From contig FR879709.1 in NCBI GenBank assembly GCA_000435055.1, positions 1-53,482 on the forward strand: a DNA stretch of 53,482 bases, in the 5' to 3' direction. The notes beneath the pieces are model-generated. The model worked only from the letters and a program-made list of their open reading frames with translations. It was not told where the DNA came from and ran no database searches. Below are positions 25,203-34,280 of the stretch, in pieces. Numbering within the stretch: position 1 is the stretch's first letter; each line of letters starts with the position of its first letter. The position numbers were made by a program, and so were the translations under genes. This DNA comes from Clostridium sp. CAG:138 (GTDB lineage Bacteria > Bacillota > Clostridia > Christensenellales > CAG-138).

Positions 25203-26452
25203 ACCACATTTCAATGATCGTTGCCATGATGATATGCATCATTCTTTCCGCATATTTTTCCGCAACGGAAACAGCTTTTTCGTCTCTTAACCGCACAAGG
25301 CTGCGTACAATTGCGGAAAAAGGCAACCGCCGCGCCGTGCTTTCGCTGCATCTTTGCGATAAATATGACAAGCTTTTGTCCACCATTCTTATCGGAAACA
25401 ATATTGTTAACATTCTTGTGGCGTCACTCGGCACTGTGCTTTTCGTTGAATTGTACGGAAACAAGGGCGCAACAATTTCAACCGTTGTTGTTACAATCGT
25501 TGTTTTGATTTTCGGCGAAATCTGCCCCAAGAGCCTTGCAAAAGAGAATCCTGAAAAATTCAGCATGTTTTCGGCTCCCCTAATCAACCTTCTGATGATT
25601 GTTTTTACCCCGCTCACTCTGCTTTTCACCGGCCTTAAAAAGCTGCTTGCAAAACTGCTCAAAACCGACAGCAACAGAAAGGTCACGCAGGAAGAGCTGC
25701 TGATGTTTGTTGACGAAGTTGAACAGGGCGGAAGCATCAACGAGAACGAGGGCTCCCTGCTCCGCAGCGCAATCGAGTTTAACGACGTGCAGGTTGAAGA
25801 CATTTTGACTCACCGCGTTGATATTGAAGCGGTTGATGTTGATGAATCAAAAGACGAAATTGCAAAGATTTTTACCGAATCCGGACATTCGCGTCTGCCC
25901 GTTTACGAAGAAACGATAGATGACATCATCGGCATAATTCATCATAAGGATTTTTACACGGACGGCGGCATTACGGAGCATTCGGTCCGCGAAATCATGA
26001 CAAAACCGATATTCATCCCGCCGACTCTGAAGATAAGCAACCTCCTGAAGCTGCTGCAAAAGGAAAAAACTTATATGGCCGTTGTTACGGATGAATACGG
26101 CGGCACACTCGGCATCGTCACCATGGAAGATATCCTTGAGGAGCTTGTCGGCGAGATTTGGGACGAACACGATGAAATCGTTGAAAACGTGCGAAAACTC
26201 GGCGAAAACAATTATGACATCAACTGCGCAATGGATCTCGATGAATTTTTCGATATGTTTGATATCACGGATGAAACCGATTCATCGACTCTTAACGGCT
26301 GGGTTATGGAACACCTGGGAAGGATTCCCGATGTCGGCGATAAATTCAACGCGCACGGCCTTGAAATCACGATAAAGGCGGCGGACGGAAGGCGCGTTAA
26401 TGAAATCAATGTTGTTCACACACCCGTTAAGCCCGAAAAGGGTACGAAATAA
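25199..26452 (+). CDS. CNNM/CorC-family (HlyC-type) ion transporter
   Basis: The 417-residue protein has an N-terminal DUF21/CNNM membrane domain (SAYFSATETAFSSLNRTRL; IFGEICPKSLAKENP) with about four helices. A CBS-domain pair follows (LTHRVDIEAVDVDE; GHSRLPVYEE; TDEYGGTLGIVTMEDILEELVGEI), then a C-terminal CorC domain. Bacterial CNNM/CorB proteins handle Mg2+ efflux or sensing. The ATG at 25199 is chosen because it begins the membrane domain; AAGGAGCAG is 13 bases upstream, a rather long spacing. The gene has a long leader with two terminator-like hairpins, which suggests attenuation control. Confidence 0.9.
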   Translation: MNHISMIVAMMICIILSAYFSATETAFSSLNRTRLRTIAEKGNRRAVLSLHLCDKYDKLLSTILIGNNIVNILVASLGTVLFVELYGNKGATISTVVVTIVVLIFGEICPKSLAKENPEKFSMFSAPLINLLMIVFTPLTLLFTGLKKLLAKLLKTDSNRKVTQEELLMFVDEVEQGGSINENEGSLLRSAIEFNDVQVEDILTHRVDIEAVDVDESKDEIAKIFTESGHSRLPVYEETIDDIIGIIHHKDFYTDGGITEHSVREIMTKPIFIPPTLKISNLLKLLQKEKTYMAVVTDEYGGTLGIVTMEDILEELVGEIWDEHDEIVENVRKLGENNYDINCAMDLDEFFDMFDITDETDSSTLNGWVMEHLGRIPDVGDKFNAHGLEITIKAADGRRVNEINVVHTPVKPEKGTK

Positions 26453-26503
26453 AACGGGCCGGCGGTCAAATCAACATGAATTTAAATCGGAGGTAAAACC
26501 ACA

Positions 26504-27220
26504 ATGAAATATAAAAGAGTACTGTTAAAAGTCAGCGGCGAAGCACTTTCGGGCAAAACGCCGATTGATTTTGAAAAGGCCACGGAAACCGCACTGCAAA
26601 TTAAAGCGCTTCATGATGCAGGCTGTCTGCTCGGTGTTGTTGTCGGCGGCGGCAACATTTGGCGCGGACGCTCCGGCGGAACAATGGACCGAAGCCGCGC
26701 CGATAACATAGGCATGCTTGCAACCGCCATGAACGCACTCGCCCTTGAGCAGGCACTCATCGACCTTAACGTTCCCGTTCGCGTGCTTTCCGCTGTTTCA
26801 ATGGATATGTTTATGGACAGTTATTCCGCACGCGAAGCGAACAAGTCCGTTGACGCCGGCACGGTTGTTATCTTTGCCTGCGGTTCGGGAGCGCCTTTCT
26901 TTTCCACGGATACGGCATCGGCGCTCCGCGCTGCTCAGATTCACGCTGACGCACTGCTGCTTGCAAAAAATGTTGACGGAATATACACCGCCGACCCGAA
27001 TGTCTGTGCGGAGGCAAAGCGTTATGCCCGCATCAGTTACGATGAAGTCATTACAAAAAACCTCAAAGCAACCGACTTAACGGCAATGAGTTTTTGCCGC
27101 GAATACAGCATTCCGATGGTGCTTTTCAAAATGCACTCCGCAGAAGCGCTTGTTGCCGCCGTTAACGGCGAAAATGCCGGCACGATAGTTGATGCGCAGC
27201 CGGGATTTGAACTTGTTTAA
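26504..27220 (+). CDS. pyrH: UMP kinase
   Basis: The 238-residue amino-acid-kinase-fold protein begins KYKRVLLKVSGEAL and contains VVGGGNIWRG, TADPNVCAEAKRY and MVLFKMHS. It phosphorylates UMP to UDP. CGGAGGTAAAA precedes the ATG. pyrH-frr-uppS-cdsA-dxr-rseP is the classic order in Firmicutes and here lacks rpsB-tsf upstream; the CNNM gene is there instead. Confidence 0.96.
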   Translation: MKYKRVLLKVSGEALSGKTPIDFEKATETALQIKALHDAGCLLGVVVGGGNIWRGRSGGTMDRSRADNIGMLATAMNALALEQALIDLNVPVRVLSAVSMDMFMDSYSAREANKSVDAGTVVIFACGSGAPFFSTDTASALRAAQIHADALLLAKNVDGIYTADPNVCAEAKRYARISYDEVITKNLKATDLTAMSFCREYSIPMVLFKMHSAEALVAAVNGENAGTIVDAQPGFELV

Positions 27221-27336
27221 ATTAAACGCTGCTTCGGCGGCAGTCGAACTCATAAGCAGCATCAATCGGAGTTGCCCTTGCGCAGTCAATTTGCGAATTT
27301 TGCCGCAAAAATACAAAAAAACACCCCCGACTGCGG

Positions 27337-27365
27337 TTGACAACGCCGCGGCCTTAATATAAAAT
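27337..27365 (+). promoter_or_regulatory. Sigma-A type promoter of frr
   Basis: TTGACA (27337-27342), 17-base spacer, TAAAAT (27360-27365), just ahead of frr and 117 bases after pyrH. Confidence 0.75.
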
Positions 27366-27402
27366 AATACAGTTAATTCATTCTTCAAGAGGAGGATTTA
27401 CC

Positions 27403-27954
27403 ATGGATATTATCGAAACCGCACAGGATAAAATGAACAAGACCATTGCTGTGCTCAACAGGGATCTCGGCTCCCTTCGTGCAGGCAGGGCAAACCCCAA
27501 GCTGCTTGACCGCATCATGGTGGACTATTACGGCACGCCCACTCCCATTAACCAAATGGGCACCGTCAGCTCACCCGAACCGCGTCTTCTTGTTATCTCG
27601 CTGTGGGATGCTTCAATGATCTCAGCCGCGGAAAAAGCAATTCAAAAATCCGATCTCGGCATCAATCCGTCGAACGACGGCAAGCTCATTCGCCTTGTTT
27701 TCCCCGAACTTACCGAGGAACGCCGCAAAGAGCTTGTTAAAATCGTCCGCAAAAAAGCCGAGGAATCCAAAGTTGCGATCCGTGCAATCCGCCGCGAAGC
27801 AAACGAAACCATCAAAAAAGACTGCAAGGACGGCACTATCACCGAGGATGACCAGAAGAGGCTTGAAGAAAAGGCTCAAAAGGCCACCGACAATGCCATT
27901 AAAGAAATTGACCGCATTGCAAGCGAAAAAGAGAAGGAGCTTCTTGCCGTTTGA
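27403..27954 (+). CDS. frr: Ribosome recycling factor
   Basis: The 183-residue protein has LGSLRAGRANPKLLD, PEPRLLVISLWD, FPELTEERRKELVK and the long helix ending IDRIASEKEKELLAV. It splits post-termination ribosomes with EF-G. AGAGGAGG precedes the ATG. Its TGA overlaps the ATG of the next small gene (TGATG), so the two are probably translationally coupled. Confidence 0.97.
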   Translation: MDIIETAQDKMNKTIAVLNRDLGSLRAGRANPKLLDRIMVDYYGTPTPINQMGTVSSPEPRLLVISLWDASMISAAEKAIQKSDLGINPSNDGKLIRLVFPELTEERRKELVKIVRKKAEESKVAIRAIRREANETIKKDCKDGTITEDDQKRLEEKAQKATDNAIKEIDRIASEKEKELLAV

Positions 27955-28196
27955 TGAACATACTCGGTTATCCGCTTGATCGGGCCGCTGCAATTCTTGA
28001 GCGTGCGGGCTACCGCGTTGAAACGGTCGAGGCACGTTCACGCAAGGGCGTTGAAGGCGACTCCAAACGTGTTGTGCGCTGCCTTCCCCTGCCCGGTCGC
28101 AGCATTCCGACAGTTCAGCTTGTGTTTTGTGAATTCAAAACAAACGTCGATTCCCTCCGTGCGGAGGATGCGGCGGACGCTGAATCAACCCATTGA
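27954..28196 (+). CDS. Small PASTA-like protein (80 aa) between frr and uppS
   Basis: The 80-residue soluble protein starts MNILGYPLDRAAAILERAGYRVETVEARS. The pattern of a leading GYPLDRAAAILERAGY helix, then beta strands (RVVRCLP, TVQLVFCEF), resembles a single PASTA domain, but without any membrane anchor or partner domain. The start codon overlaps the frr stop. The tail after residue 66 is acidic and low in complexity (SLRAEDAADAEST). The function is unknown; coupling to frr and position before the wall-carrier gene uppS argue that it is a real gene. Confidence 0.7.
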   Translation: MNILGYPLDRAAAILERAGYRVETVEARSRKGVEGDSKRVVRCLPLPGRSIPTVQLVFCEFKTNVDSLRAEDAADAESTH

Positions 28197-28206
28197 GAAT
28201 ACGCGG

Positions 28207-28252
28207 CTGCTGCAGGTTCTCGGCTTGCAGCAGTCTTGTTATCGTATTTTTT
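28207..28252 (+). terminator. Hairpin with T-rich tail before uppS (possible attenuator)
   Basis: CTGCTGCA (28207-28214) pairs with TGCAGCAG (28226-28233), and the next 19 bases include TCTTGTTATCGTATTTTTT. It lies in the 100-base gap before uppS, so it may only partly terminate. Confidence 0.45.
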
Positions 28253-28297
28253 GATGCTGCCCGGGTATGGTGTCCGTTCCGGCCTCTTTTATGTTTT

Positions 28298-29041
28298 ATG
28301 AAGATTTATCCCAAATTCACAAATGAAGAACTTGCCGCACTTTCACTCGGCGGCGAACTGCCGCACCATGTCGGCATAATAATGGACGGCAACGGCCGTT
28401 GGGCAAAGAAACGCCTGCTTCCGCGCAGTGCGGGGCACCGTGCGGGAATGGAATCCCTGCACCAAATCGTCCGCACAACGCATTCCCTCGGAATCGAGGC
28501 TCTCACGGTCTATGCATTTTCAACCGAAAACTGGGCTCGCCCCGCAGCCGAAATCGATGCATTGTTCAAGCTCCTCTCCGAATATTTTTATAAAGAAATC
28601 GATGAGCTGAACCTGAACGGCGTCCGGATACGCACCCTCGGCGAACTTTCGGCATTTAACCCCGGACTCCGTTCCCTCATGGAGGATGCCGTTGAAAGAA
28701 CAAAGCATAACACCGGCCTCTGTTTCAATATCGCCGTTAACTACGGCAGCCGTGACGAAATCGTTCATGCTGTCCGCCGCATTGCAGCGGACAGCATTGC
28801 ACCCGATGCCGTTACCGAGCAAACAATAGCAGACAGGCTTTATACGTCAGGACTGCCCGAACTTGATCTCATCATCCGCACCGCCGGTGAGGAGCGTTTG
28901 TCCAACTTTTTGCTTTGGCAGGCCGCATATGCCGAGTTTGTTTTTTCAAAAACGCTGTGGCCCGATTTCACTCCCGAGGTTTACTTTGGTTGCCTGCGCG
29001 AGTTTTTGAATCGAACCCGACGCTTTGGCCGTGTGCTTTGA
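28298..29041 (+). CDS. uppS: Isoprenyl transferase (undecaprenyl diphosphate synthase)
   Basis: About 247 residues from the ATG at 28298. Signature motifs are HHVGIIMDGNGRWAK, RSAGHRAGME, LTVYAFSTENW, DLIIRTAGEERLSNFLLWQ and WPDF. It makes the C55 lipid carrier used by MraY. The open frame continues 35 codons upstream through a hairpin region that is not family-like, so the later ATG is preferred; no strong ribosome binding site is seen. Note RTAGEER where most members have RTSGE. Confidence 0.95.
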   Translation: MKIYPKFTNEELAALSLGGELPHHVGIIMDGNGRWAKKRLLPRSAGHRAGMESLHQIVRTTHSLGIEALTVYAFSTENWARPAAEIDALFKLLSEYFYKEIDELNLNGVRIRTLGELSAFNPGLRSLMEDAVERTKHNTGLCFNIAVNYGSRDEIVHAVRRIAADSIAPDAVTEQTIADRLYTSGLPELDLIIRTAGEERLSNFLLWQAAYAEFVFSKTLWPDFTPEVYFGCLREFLNRTRRFGRVL

Positions 29042-29129
29042 CTTTGCGGAAGTTTTGTTCAGGCTTGCGCCGTTTTGCGGCTCATTTCAGCGCAGCCGCA
29101 GAATAATTTTGATTTAAGGATTTTGTTTT

Positions 29130-29936
29130 ATGAAAGATTTGCCTGTTCGCACTTTAATCGCCGTTCTGTTAATCGGTCTGCTCTGCCTCGTTGCTTGGTT
29201 CGGGGGCTGGGTTCAGGCGGCTGTTCTCGGACTTTTCACAGTTGCAGCTGTCTATGAAATGTTCACGATCTTTGTCAAAAGAGGAATTCGCCCCGCCGTG
29301 CTTCCGCAAATTCTGCTCGGCGGCTCAATGTTCGCCGTAATGTATAAATTCGGCGCAAGATTCATTCTTCCGATGGCGGCTGCCGCATTTGTTGCAATCA
29401 TGGTTGAAAGAATCCTTAACGCGCGGCGCACAAATGAAGATCTTATCGCTTCGCTTGCGCTGCTCGTCTACCCCGTGTCTCTGCTTGCCTGCTTCGGACT
29501 TGTCGGGTTCGGCCGAAACGATATTTCGCGTGCAGCATTCCTTTGCATTTTTGCCGGTCCCTGCATGGCTGACAACACCGCATACATGGTCGGTTCGCTG
29601 TTTGGCAAGCACAAACTCTGTCCCTACATCAGCCCTAATAAAACTGTTGAGGGCGCAGTAAGCGGCGTTGTCGGCGGTGCTCTCGGCGGCGTTATTGTCT
29701 ATTTTGCTCAAAAACTCTGGGGACTTGACGTTTCTCTCGTTACTCTTATTGCAGTATGCTTCATCGCGGGCATCGTTGGACAGTTCGGAGATCTGCTTGC
29801 ATCCACATTCAAACGCTGGGCAGGTGTTAAAGATTACAGCAATCTTTTCCCCGGTCACGGCGGCGTGATGGACAGATTGGACAGCGCAATGGTCGCTGCG
29901 CCAATCGTTGCGGTCGCATTTGCATTTTTCATTTAA
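29130..29936 (+). CDS. cdsA: Phosphatidate cytidylyltransferase
   Basis: The 268-residue polytopic membrane protein has the C-terminal CdsA signature: ADNTAYMVGSLFGKHKLCPYISPNKTVEGAVSG, split here by ordinary helices, then GDLLASTFKRWAGVKDYSNLFPGHGGVMDRLDS. It makes CDP-diacylglycerol for phospholipid synthesis. TTAAGGA lies before the ATG. Length is typical. Confidence 0.95.
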   Translation: MKDLPVRTLIAVLLIGLLCLVAWFGGWVQAAVLGLFTVAAVYEMFTIFVKRGIRPAVLPQILLGGSMFAVMYKFGARFILPMAAAAFVAIMVERILNARRTNEDLIASLALLVYPVSLLACFGLVGFGRNDISRAAFLCIFAGPCMADNTAYMVGSLFGKHKLCPYISPNKTVEGAVSGVVGGALGGVIVYFAQKLWGLDVSLVTLIAVCFIAGIVGQFGDLLASTFKRWAGVKDYSNLFPGHGGVMDRLDSAMVAAPIVAVAFAFFI

Positions 29937-30096
29937 TATGCATCAAGCGGATGCCGAACAGTCGGTCTGCTGATTGCCGCAGCCCGCTGCAAAGGCGGCT
30001 TGTCCGCTCCGTTGTTGTTTACGGATTTTTCCATTGGGCTCAGCTGCGGATTTGGCAGCTCGCAGAAAAACTTCTCGTTGTACGGAGGATTAACAA

Positions 30097-31248
30097 ATGA
30101 AAAAAATCGCCGTTTTCGGTTCAACCGGTTCAATCGGAACACAAACTCTCTCCGTGGCGGGCTTTCACCCGGATGAATTCGAAGTTTATGCAATAGCTGC
30201 AAACAAAAACGCAGAGCAGGTGGTTCGCAGCGCAAATGAGTTTCACCCGAAGTTCATCGGCATGTATGACGAAGCCGCCGCACGCGAAGTTTCCGAACGC
30301 TGCCCCGGCATCACTGTTGTTTCGGGCGGCGAAGTAAACTCGCTTGCGGCTCTTTCCGAAGTTGACATTGTTGTGAACGGTGTCAGCGGCTTTGCAGGAC
30401 TGTTCCCGCTGCTTTCCGCACTCCGTGCAGGAAAAACCGTTGCGCTTGCAAACAAAGAAAGCATTGTTTGCGGACACGTTGTTGTGAACCGCGCTCTCGC
30501 CGAATTCGGCGGAAAAATACTTCCGGTTGACAGCGAACAGAGTGCAATTTTTCAATGCCTTGCCGCAGGCCGCAGTGAGGATGTTCGTTCGCTTATTCTG
30601 ACAGCATCCGGGGGTATGTTCCGCAACGCTTCGGCCGATGAGCTTGCCCGTGTAACGCCGCAAATGGCGCTCCGTCACCCCACATGGAGCATGGGCGGAA
30701 AAATCACGATTGATTCATCCACGCTGTTCAACAAGGGACTTGAGCTTATGGAGGCCGGGTGGCTGTTTGATATTGAACCGAATCGAATCGAGATCCTTAT
30801 TCACCCGCAGTCCGTTGTGCATTCGATGGTCGAATTTTGCGACGGTGCAGTGTTTGCGCAGATGAGCCCTCCCGATATGCGCCTTGCGATCCAGTATGCG
30901 CTCACCTATCCGCACCGCATCACTTCTCAGCTTCCGCGCCTTGACCTTGCAGCTCTGCATTCGCTCACGTTCGAAAAACCCGACTGCACACGATTCCCCG
31001 CAATTTCTCTTGCGTACGACGCTTTCCGCGACGGCAGCAGTCTGCCCATCGCCTACAATTCCGCCAACGAAACGGCCGTTGAGCTGTTCGTTCGCGGCTG
31101 CATCGGTTTTACCGACATTGCAAAATGTGTTGAATACTCAATGGAAAGAATTCCCCGTGAAAAAATCGGCTCCGTTGACGACATACTTTATCTTGATAAA
31201 GAAGCCCGCAGGTTGGCCTGTGAATGCTTCGGAAAGGAAACATTATGA
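30097..31248 (+). CDS. dxr: 1-deoxy-D-xylulose 5-phosphate reductoisomerase
   Basis: The 383-residue protein begins with the NADPH-binding GSTGSIGTQTL, followed by LANKESIVCG, PVDSEQSAIFQCL, TASGGMF, HPTWSMGGKITIDSSTLFNKGLE and IEILIHPQSVVHSMV. It performs the first committed step of the MEP isoprenoid route, which supplies UppS. CGGAGGATTAACAA precedes the ATG, and rseP overlaps the stop codon. Confidence 0.97.
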   Translation: MKKIAVFGSTGSIGTQTLSVAGFHPDEFEVYAIAANKNAEQVVRSANEFHPKFIGMYDEAAAREVSERCPGITVVSGGEVNSLAALSEVDIVVNGVSGFAGLFPLLSALRAGKTVALANKESIVCGHVVVNRALAEFGGKILPVDSEQSAIFQCLAAGRSEDVRSLILTASGGMFRNASADELARVTPQMALRHPTWSMGGKITIDSSTLFNKGLELMEAGWLFDIEPNRIEILIHPQSVVHSMVEFCDGAVFAQMSPPDMRLAIQYALTYPHRITSQLPRLDLAALHSLTFEKPDCTRFPAISLAYDAFRDGSSLPIAYNSANETAVELFVRGCIGFTDIAKCVEYSMERIPREKIGSVDDILYLDKEARRLACECFGKETL

Positions 31249-32327
31249 CAATTGTTTACATACTTCTTGCGATACTTATTCTTGAGCTGCTGATTTTCCT
31301 GCATGAGCTCGGTCATTTTACGGCGGGCAAACTGCTCGGTTTCCGCATACTCGGCTTTTCGCTCGGATTCGGTCCGGCTCTTTTAAAATTCAAAAAGGGC
31401 GAAACCGAATACTCTCTTCGTGCATTTCCCGTGGGTGGTTTGTGTCAGTTTGACGGTGAAGATGAAGAAGCCTTGGAGAACGACCCGCGCCGATTCAACG
31501 CTCAGCCCGTTTGGAAGCGTTTTATTGTTATTCTTGCCGGTCCGTTCATGAATATACTCACCGCCTTTCTTATCGCGTTCGTGTTCTATCTCTGCAAACC
31601 GATGCCGGTTTACGCTGTTGACCCTGTTACGCATTACGAGGTTCCGATCGTTGCTTCAGTTAAAGAAAACAGTCCCGCAGAAAAGGCCGGATTGAAAAAC
31701 GGTGACGTCATCATTGCAATCAACGGTCAATATCCGACCGAAACGGCTGACACGGATATTTACTCCTCTGTTTCCGCACTTATCGGTGCCGCAGGCAATG
31801 ATTTTGTTATGACTGTTGAACGCAGCGGAGCGCAGCTGGATCTTGCCGTCGGCGACGCCTTCAACTCAACTGAAAACAGAACCGTTATCGGCATAACGAT
31901 AAGCGGGCTTGTTGAGGACTACCGGCATTTGAACGTTCTTCAGGCGGCAGCAGGTTCCGGGGAATACCTCATTCTAATCGTGAAAGCAACAGCCCAGGGC
32001 ATTGCGGGCATGTTCAAACACGGCATACACAGCGGAGATCTTTCCGGCGTTGTCGGAACGGTCGGAATCATGGTTGATGTTGCGCGGGAATCAATGATTA
32101 ATCTTGTCAATATCGCTGTGATCCTTTCGCTCAGTCTCGGGTTGTTCAACCTTATTCCGTTCCCCGCACTCGACGGCGGAAGGCTGCTGTTCCTTTTGAT
32201 AGAAGCAATTATTCACCGTCCGCTGAACCGCAAGGTCGAAGCAATCGTAAACGGTGTTGGACTCGCCCTGCTGTTCACACTTATGATAGTTGTTACAATC
32301 AGCGACGTTGTGGGACTTTTCAGATAG
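31245..32327 (+). CDS. rseP: Site-2 intramembrane metalloprotease, RseP/RasP family
   Basis: The 360-residue protein has the zinc motif HELGH at residues 20-24 within the first membrane helix, a central PDZ domain (VKENSPAEKAGLKNGDVIIAINGQ) and the second active-site motif FPALDGGRLLF near the C-terminus. These proteases cleave membrane-bound anti-sigma factors and signal peptides. The ATG at 31245 overlaps the dxr stop codon by four bases (ATGA). Confidence 0.95.
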   Translation: MTIVYILLAILILELLIFLHELGHFTAGKLLGFRILGFSLGFGPALLKFKKGETEYSLRAFPVGGLCQFDGEDEEALENDPRRFNAQPVWKRFIVILAGPFMNILTAFLIAFVFYLCKPMPVYAVDPVTHYEVPIVASVKENSPAEKAGLKNGDVIIAINGQYPTETADTDIYSSVSALIGAAGNDFVMTVERSGAQLDLAVGDAFNSTENRTVIGITISGLVEDYRHLNVLQAAAGSGEYLILIVKATAQGIAGMFKHGIHSGDLSGVVGTVGIMVDVARESMINLVNIAVILSLSLGLFNLIPFPALDGGRLLFLLIEAIIHRPLNRKVEAIVNGVGLALLFTLMIVVTISDVVGLFR

Positions 32328-32372
32328 TGCGGATTGCAGTGCATTGTTCGTAAAGATTCAAAGAGGTCTGAT

Positions 32373-32951
32373 ATGAAACTTCTTATTCTTGTCGGCAGCG
32401 GTGCTGTCGGAAAGATGACCGTCGGGCAATCAATCATGAGAAAAACGGCGCTGCGCCTTTTCCACAACCATATGATGATTGAACCCGTCATTGAGATTTT
32501 CGGCGAGTATAACCACTCCGTTGTTGCAAAACTTCGAAGAACGATTTTTGAAGAGTTTTTGAAAACCGAACGGGAAGGGTTGATTTTTACCTATATGTGG
32601 GCTTTCGATTGCCCTGAGGACGGCGATTACATTCGTTCCGTTGCGGAGCTTTTTCGCTCACAAGGCGCAGAAATCTATTGTGCAGAGCTTGTTGCACCTC
32701 AATCCGTCAGGCTTGAACGAAACCGAACGGAAAACCGCTTGCGGCATAAGGCCTCCAAACGCGATTTGAATTTTTATGAGGAAAGGCTGCGGCATGAAGA
32801 CAGCAAGTACCGCTTGGTAAGCAATCCCGGAGAGATCCCGTTTGAGAACTATATTCGAATCGACACATCCGAACTCAGCGCGGATGAAACCGCGGAAAGG
32901 ATAATCGACGCATTTTCAATTCCGCAAACCTGTCAAACCGGCAAGGAATGA
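32373..32951 (+). CDS. P-loop NTPase, nucleotide-kinase-like, of unknown role
   Basis: The 192-residue protein starts with a beta strand and a Walker A-like loop, LVGSGAVGKMTVGQS (residues 5-19), followed by a kinase-like alpha/beta pattern with LIFTYMWAFDCPEDGD and an Arg-rich lid segment (RLERNRTENRLRHK). It ends IDTSELSADETAERIIDAF. This resembles small AAA/shikimate-kinase-like proteins of unknown substrate. The ATG at 32373 has AGAGG upstream; the frame is open 13 codons earlier. It follows rseP by 45 bases and ends the operon before a bidirectional terminator. Confidence 0.7.
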   Translation: MKLLILVGSGAVGKMTVGQSIMRKTALRLFHNHMMIEPVIEIFGEYNHSVVAKLRRTIFEEFLKTEREGLIFTYMWAFDCPEDGDYIRSVAELFRSQGAEIYCAELVAPQSVRLERNRTENRLRHKASKRDLNFYEERLRHEDSKYRLVSNPGEIPFENYIRIDTSELSADETAERIIDAFSIPQTCQTGKE

Positions 32952-32992
32952 TTCACCGCTCGACGCATTAAATTATATATGGCGAAACAAAT

Positions 32993-33029
32993 ATCGGCAG
33001 CCCCTTAGACAGGGAACTGCCGATGTTTT
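32993..33029. terminator. Bidirectional terminator between convergent genes
   Basis: ATCGGCAG (32993-33000) pairs with CTGCCGAT (33017-33024) with inner CCC/GGG pairs; GTTTTC follows on plus and ATTTGTTTC on minus. Confidence 0.8.
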
Positions 33030-33051
33030 CAGTTGCTTATGTATATGCAAA

Positions 33052-34071
33052 TCACACCGAGGCTTCGGCAGCAGTCGCTGCGGAACGCACTGACCCGATT
33101 TCGGTAAACAGTTTTTTGAATGCCGTAACCCTGCTTTCTTTTTTAAAAATCACTGCATTCATCCCGTCCGCAACTGCGGTCACGGCATTTTTTGCGGTCA
33201 AAATCGGTATTTCCGGAAGTTCGCGGCTGAAACACTCCGCAAGGCCGAATTGCAATGCGCCGCCTCCGATTAACGTTATTCCCGTATCAAGAAGGTCGGC
33301 GGCGGCCTCCGGCTGCAAAGCCTTCACGGCATCCTTAACAAAGCGAATGAGCGCCGTTTGCCCTTTTTGTGCAGCCGCCCGCAGCTCCGCACCGTTTGCG
33401 CGTACCGTTTGCGGCAAACCGTCGTCGGCCGAACGCCCCTCAATATCAAAGCTCAGTTTATTCAGGTTCTGTTTAATTATTTCCGCCATGCGCTCACCTA
33501 TCAGCAGCCTGTGTTCATCGCGGAACCAATTTTGAATCGCCCTGTCCACAGCCGCGCTGCCCTCATTCGAAAATCCCTGCCAAAGCATTCCGCCGTTTGC
33601 GAATGCAGCGCAAGTCATTGTTTCCGCTCCGATGTTCACAATCATATGTGCCCTGTCCGAAAACAAATCCGCATCAGCCCCTATTGCACCCATCAAAATC
33701 GGATCATGCACCTGAAGCGCACGAAATCCCGCAAGACGTGCCGCCTGTTTGAGAGCGTTTTGCTTCACCGTGGGCAGCATATGCGGTATCGCTGCATGCA
33801 GCTCAATCGATGCCGTTGTACGCTTGCCGGTTTTTTCACATGCAAGCCGACCGAGCAGCAGCGCAAGCATACGCGTGTTTGCCGCCGCACCATCGCGAAC
33901 AGGCCGAATTACACCGCTGCGATGCAGCAGTGCTGCATTGCCCGCTGCGGCGACCGTGAGTTTTGCCCCCGCTTCAAGAGCGATTGCCGTTTCCTCCGCC
34001 GCAACTTGCCCCCGAGCAACACATTTAATGCATTTTGAACCTATATCCGCTGCAAAAACAGTTTTGAACAT
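33052..34071 (-). CDS. Divergent MreB-like (actin-fold) protein
   Basis: The 339-residue actin-family protein aligns along its length with MreB: MFKTVFAADIGSKCIKC (phosphate-1 region), GVIRPVRDGAAANTRML, a segment like the MreB hydrophobic region, VNIGAETMTCAAF (phosphate-2), LLIGERMAEIIK, and ITLIGGGALQFGL (adenosine site). Key motifs are altered: DIGS in place of DLGTAN and NIGAETM in place of DIGGGTT. MreB directs wall growth in rods; this copy may be a diverged paralogue, perhaps with weak nucleotide turnover (inference). The ATG at 34071 has GGAGG upstream; an upstream ATG at 34131 lacks one. mreC and mreD are absent; maf is the upstream neighbour, as in mre clusters. Confidence 0.8.
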   Translation of the reverse strand: MFKTVFAADIGSKCIKCVARGQVAAEETAIALEAGAKLTVAAAGNAALLHRSGVIRPVRDGAAANTRMLALLLGRLACEKTGKRTTASIELHAAIPHMLPTVKQNALKQAARLAGFRALQVHDPILMGAIGADADLFSDRAHMIVNIGAETMTCAAFANGGMLWQGFSNEGSAAVDRAIQNWFRDEHRLLIGERMAEIIKQNLNKLSFDIEGRSADDGLPQTVRANGAELRAAAQKGQTALIRFVKDAVKALQPEAAADLLDTGITLIGGGALQFGLAECFSRELPEIPILTAKNAVTAVADGMNAVIFKKESRVTAFKKLFTEIGSVRSAATAAEASV

Positions 34072-34280
34072 CTTTGAACGACCTCCGAAACAATTCCTTC
34101 TCGGCACGGGGAATGCATTCAGTCTTTGCACTCCCTGTCCCTATAAGAAATTATTCCCTTTTTTGCAAAGAATAACCCGTTCCGATTCAAAAATTTTCGG
34201 TTTTTTTGGCTTTTTACGGCAAAGCAAAGTGTTCCGCACCGCCGAGTTGCCGCACACGGCAGAAACCTTTCTCACTTACT

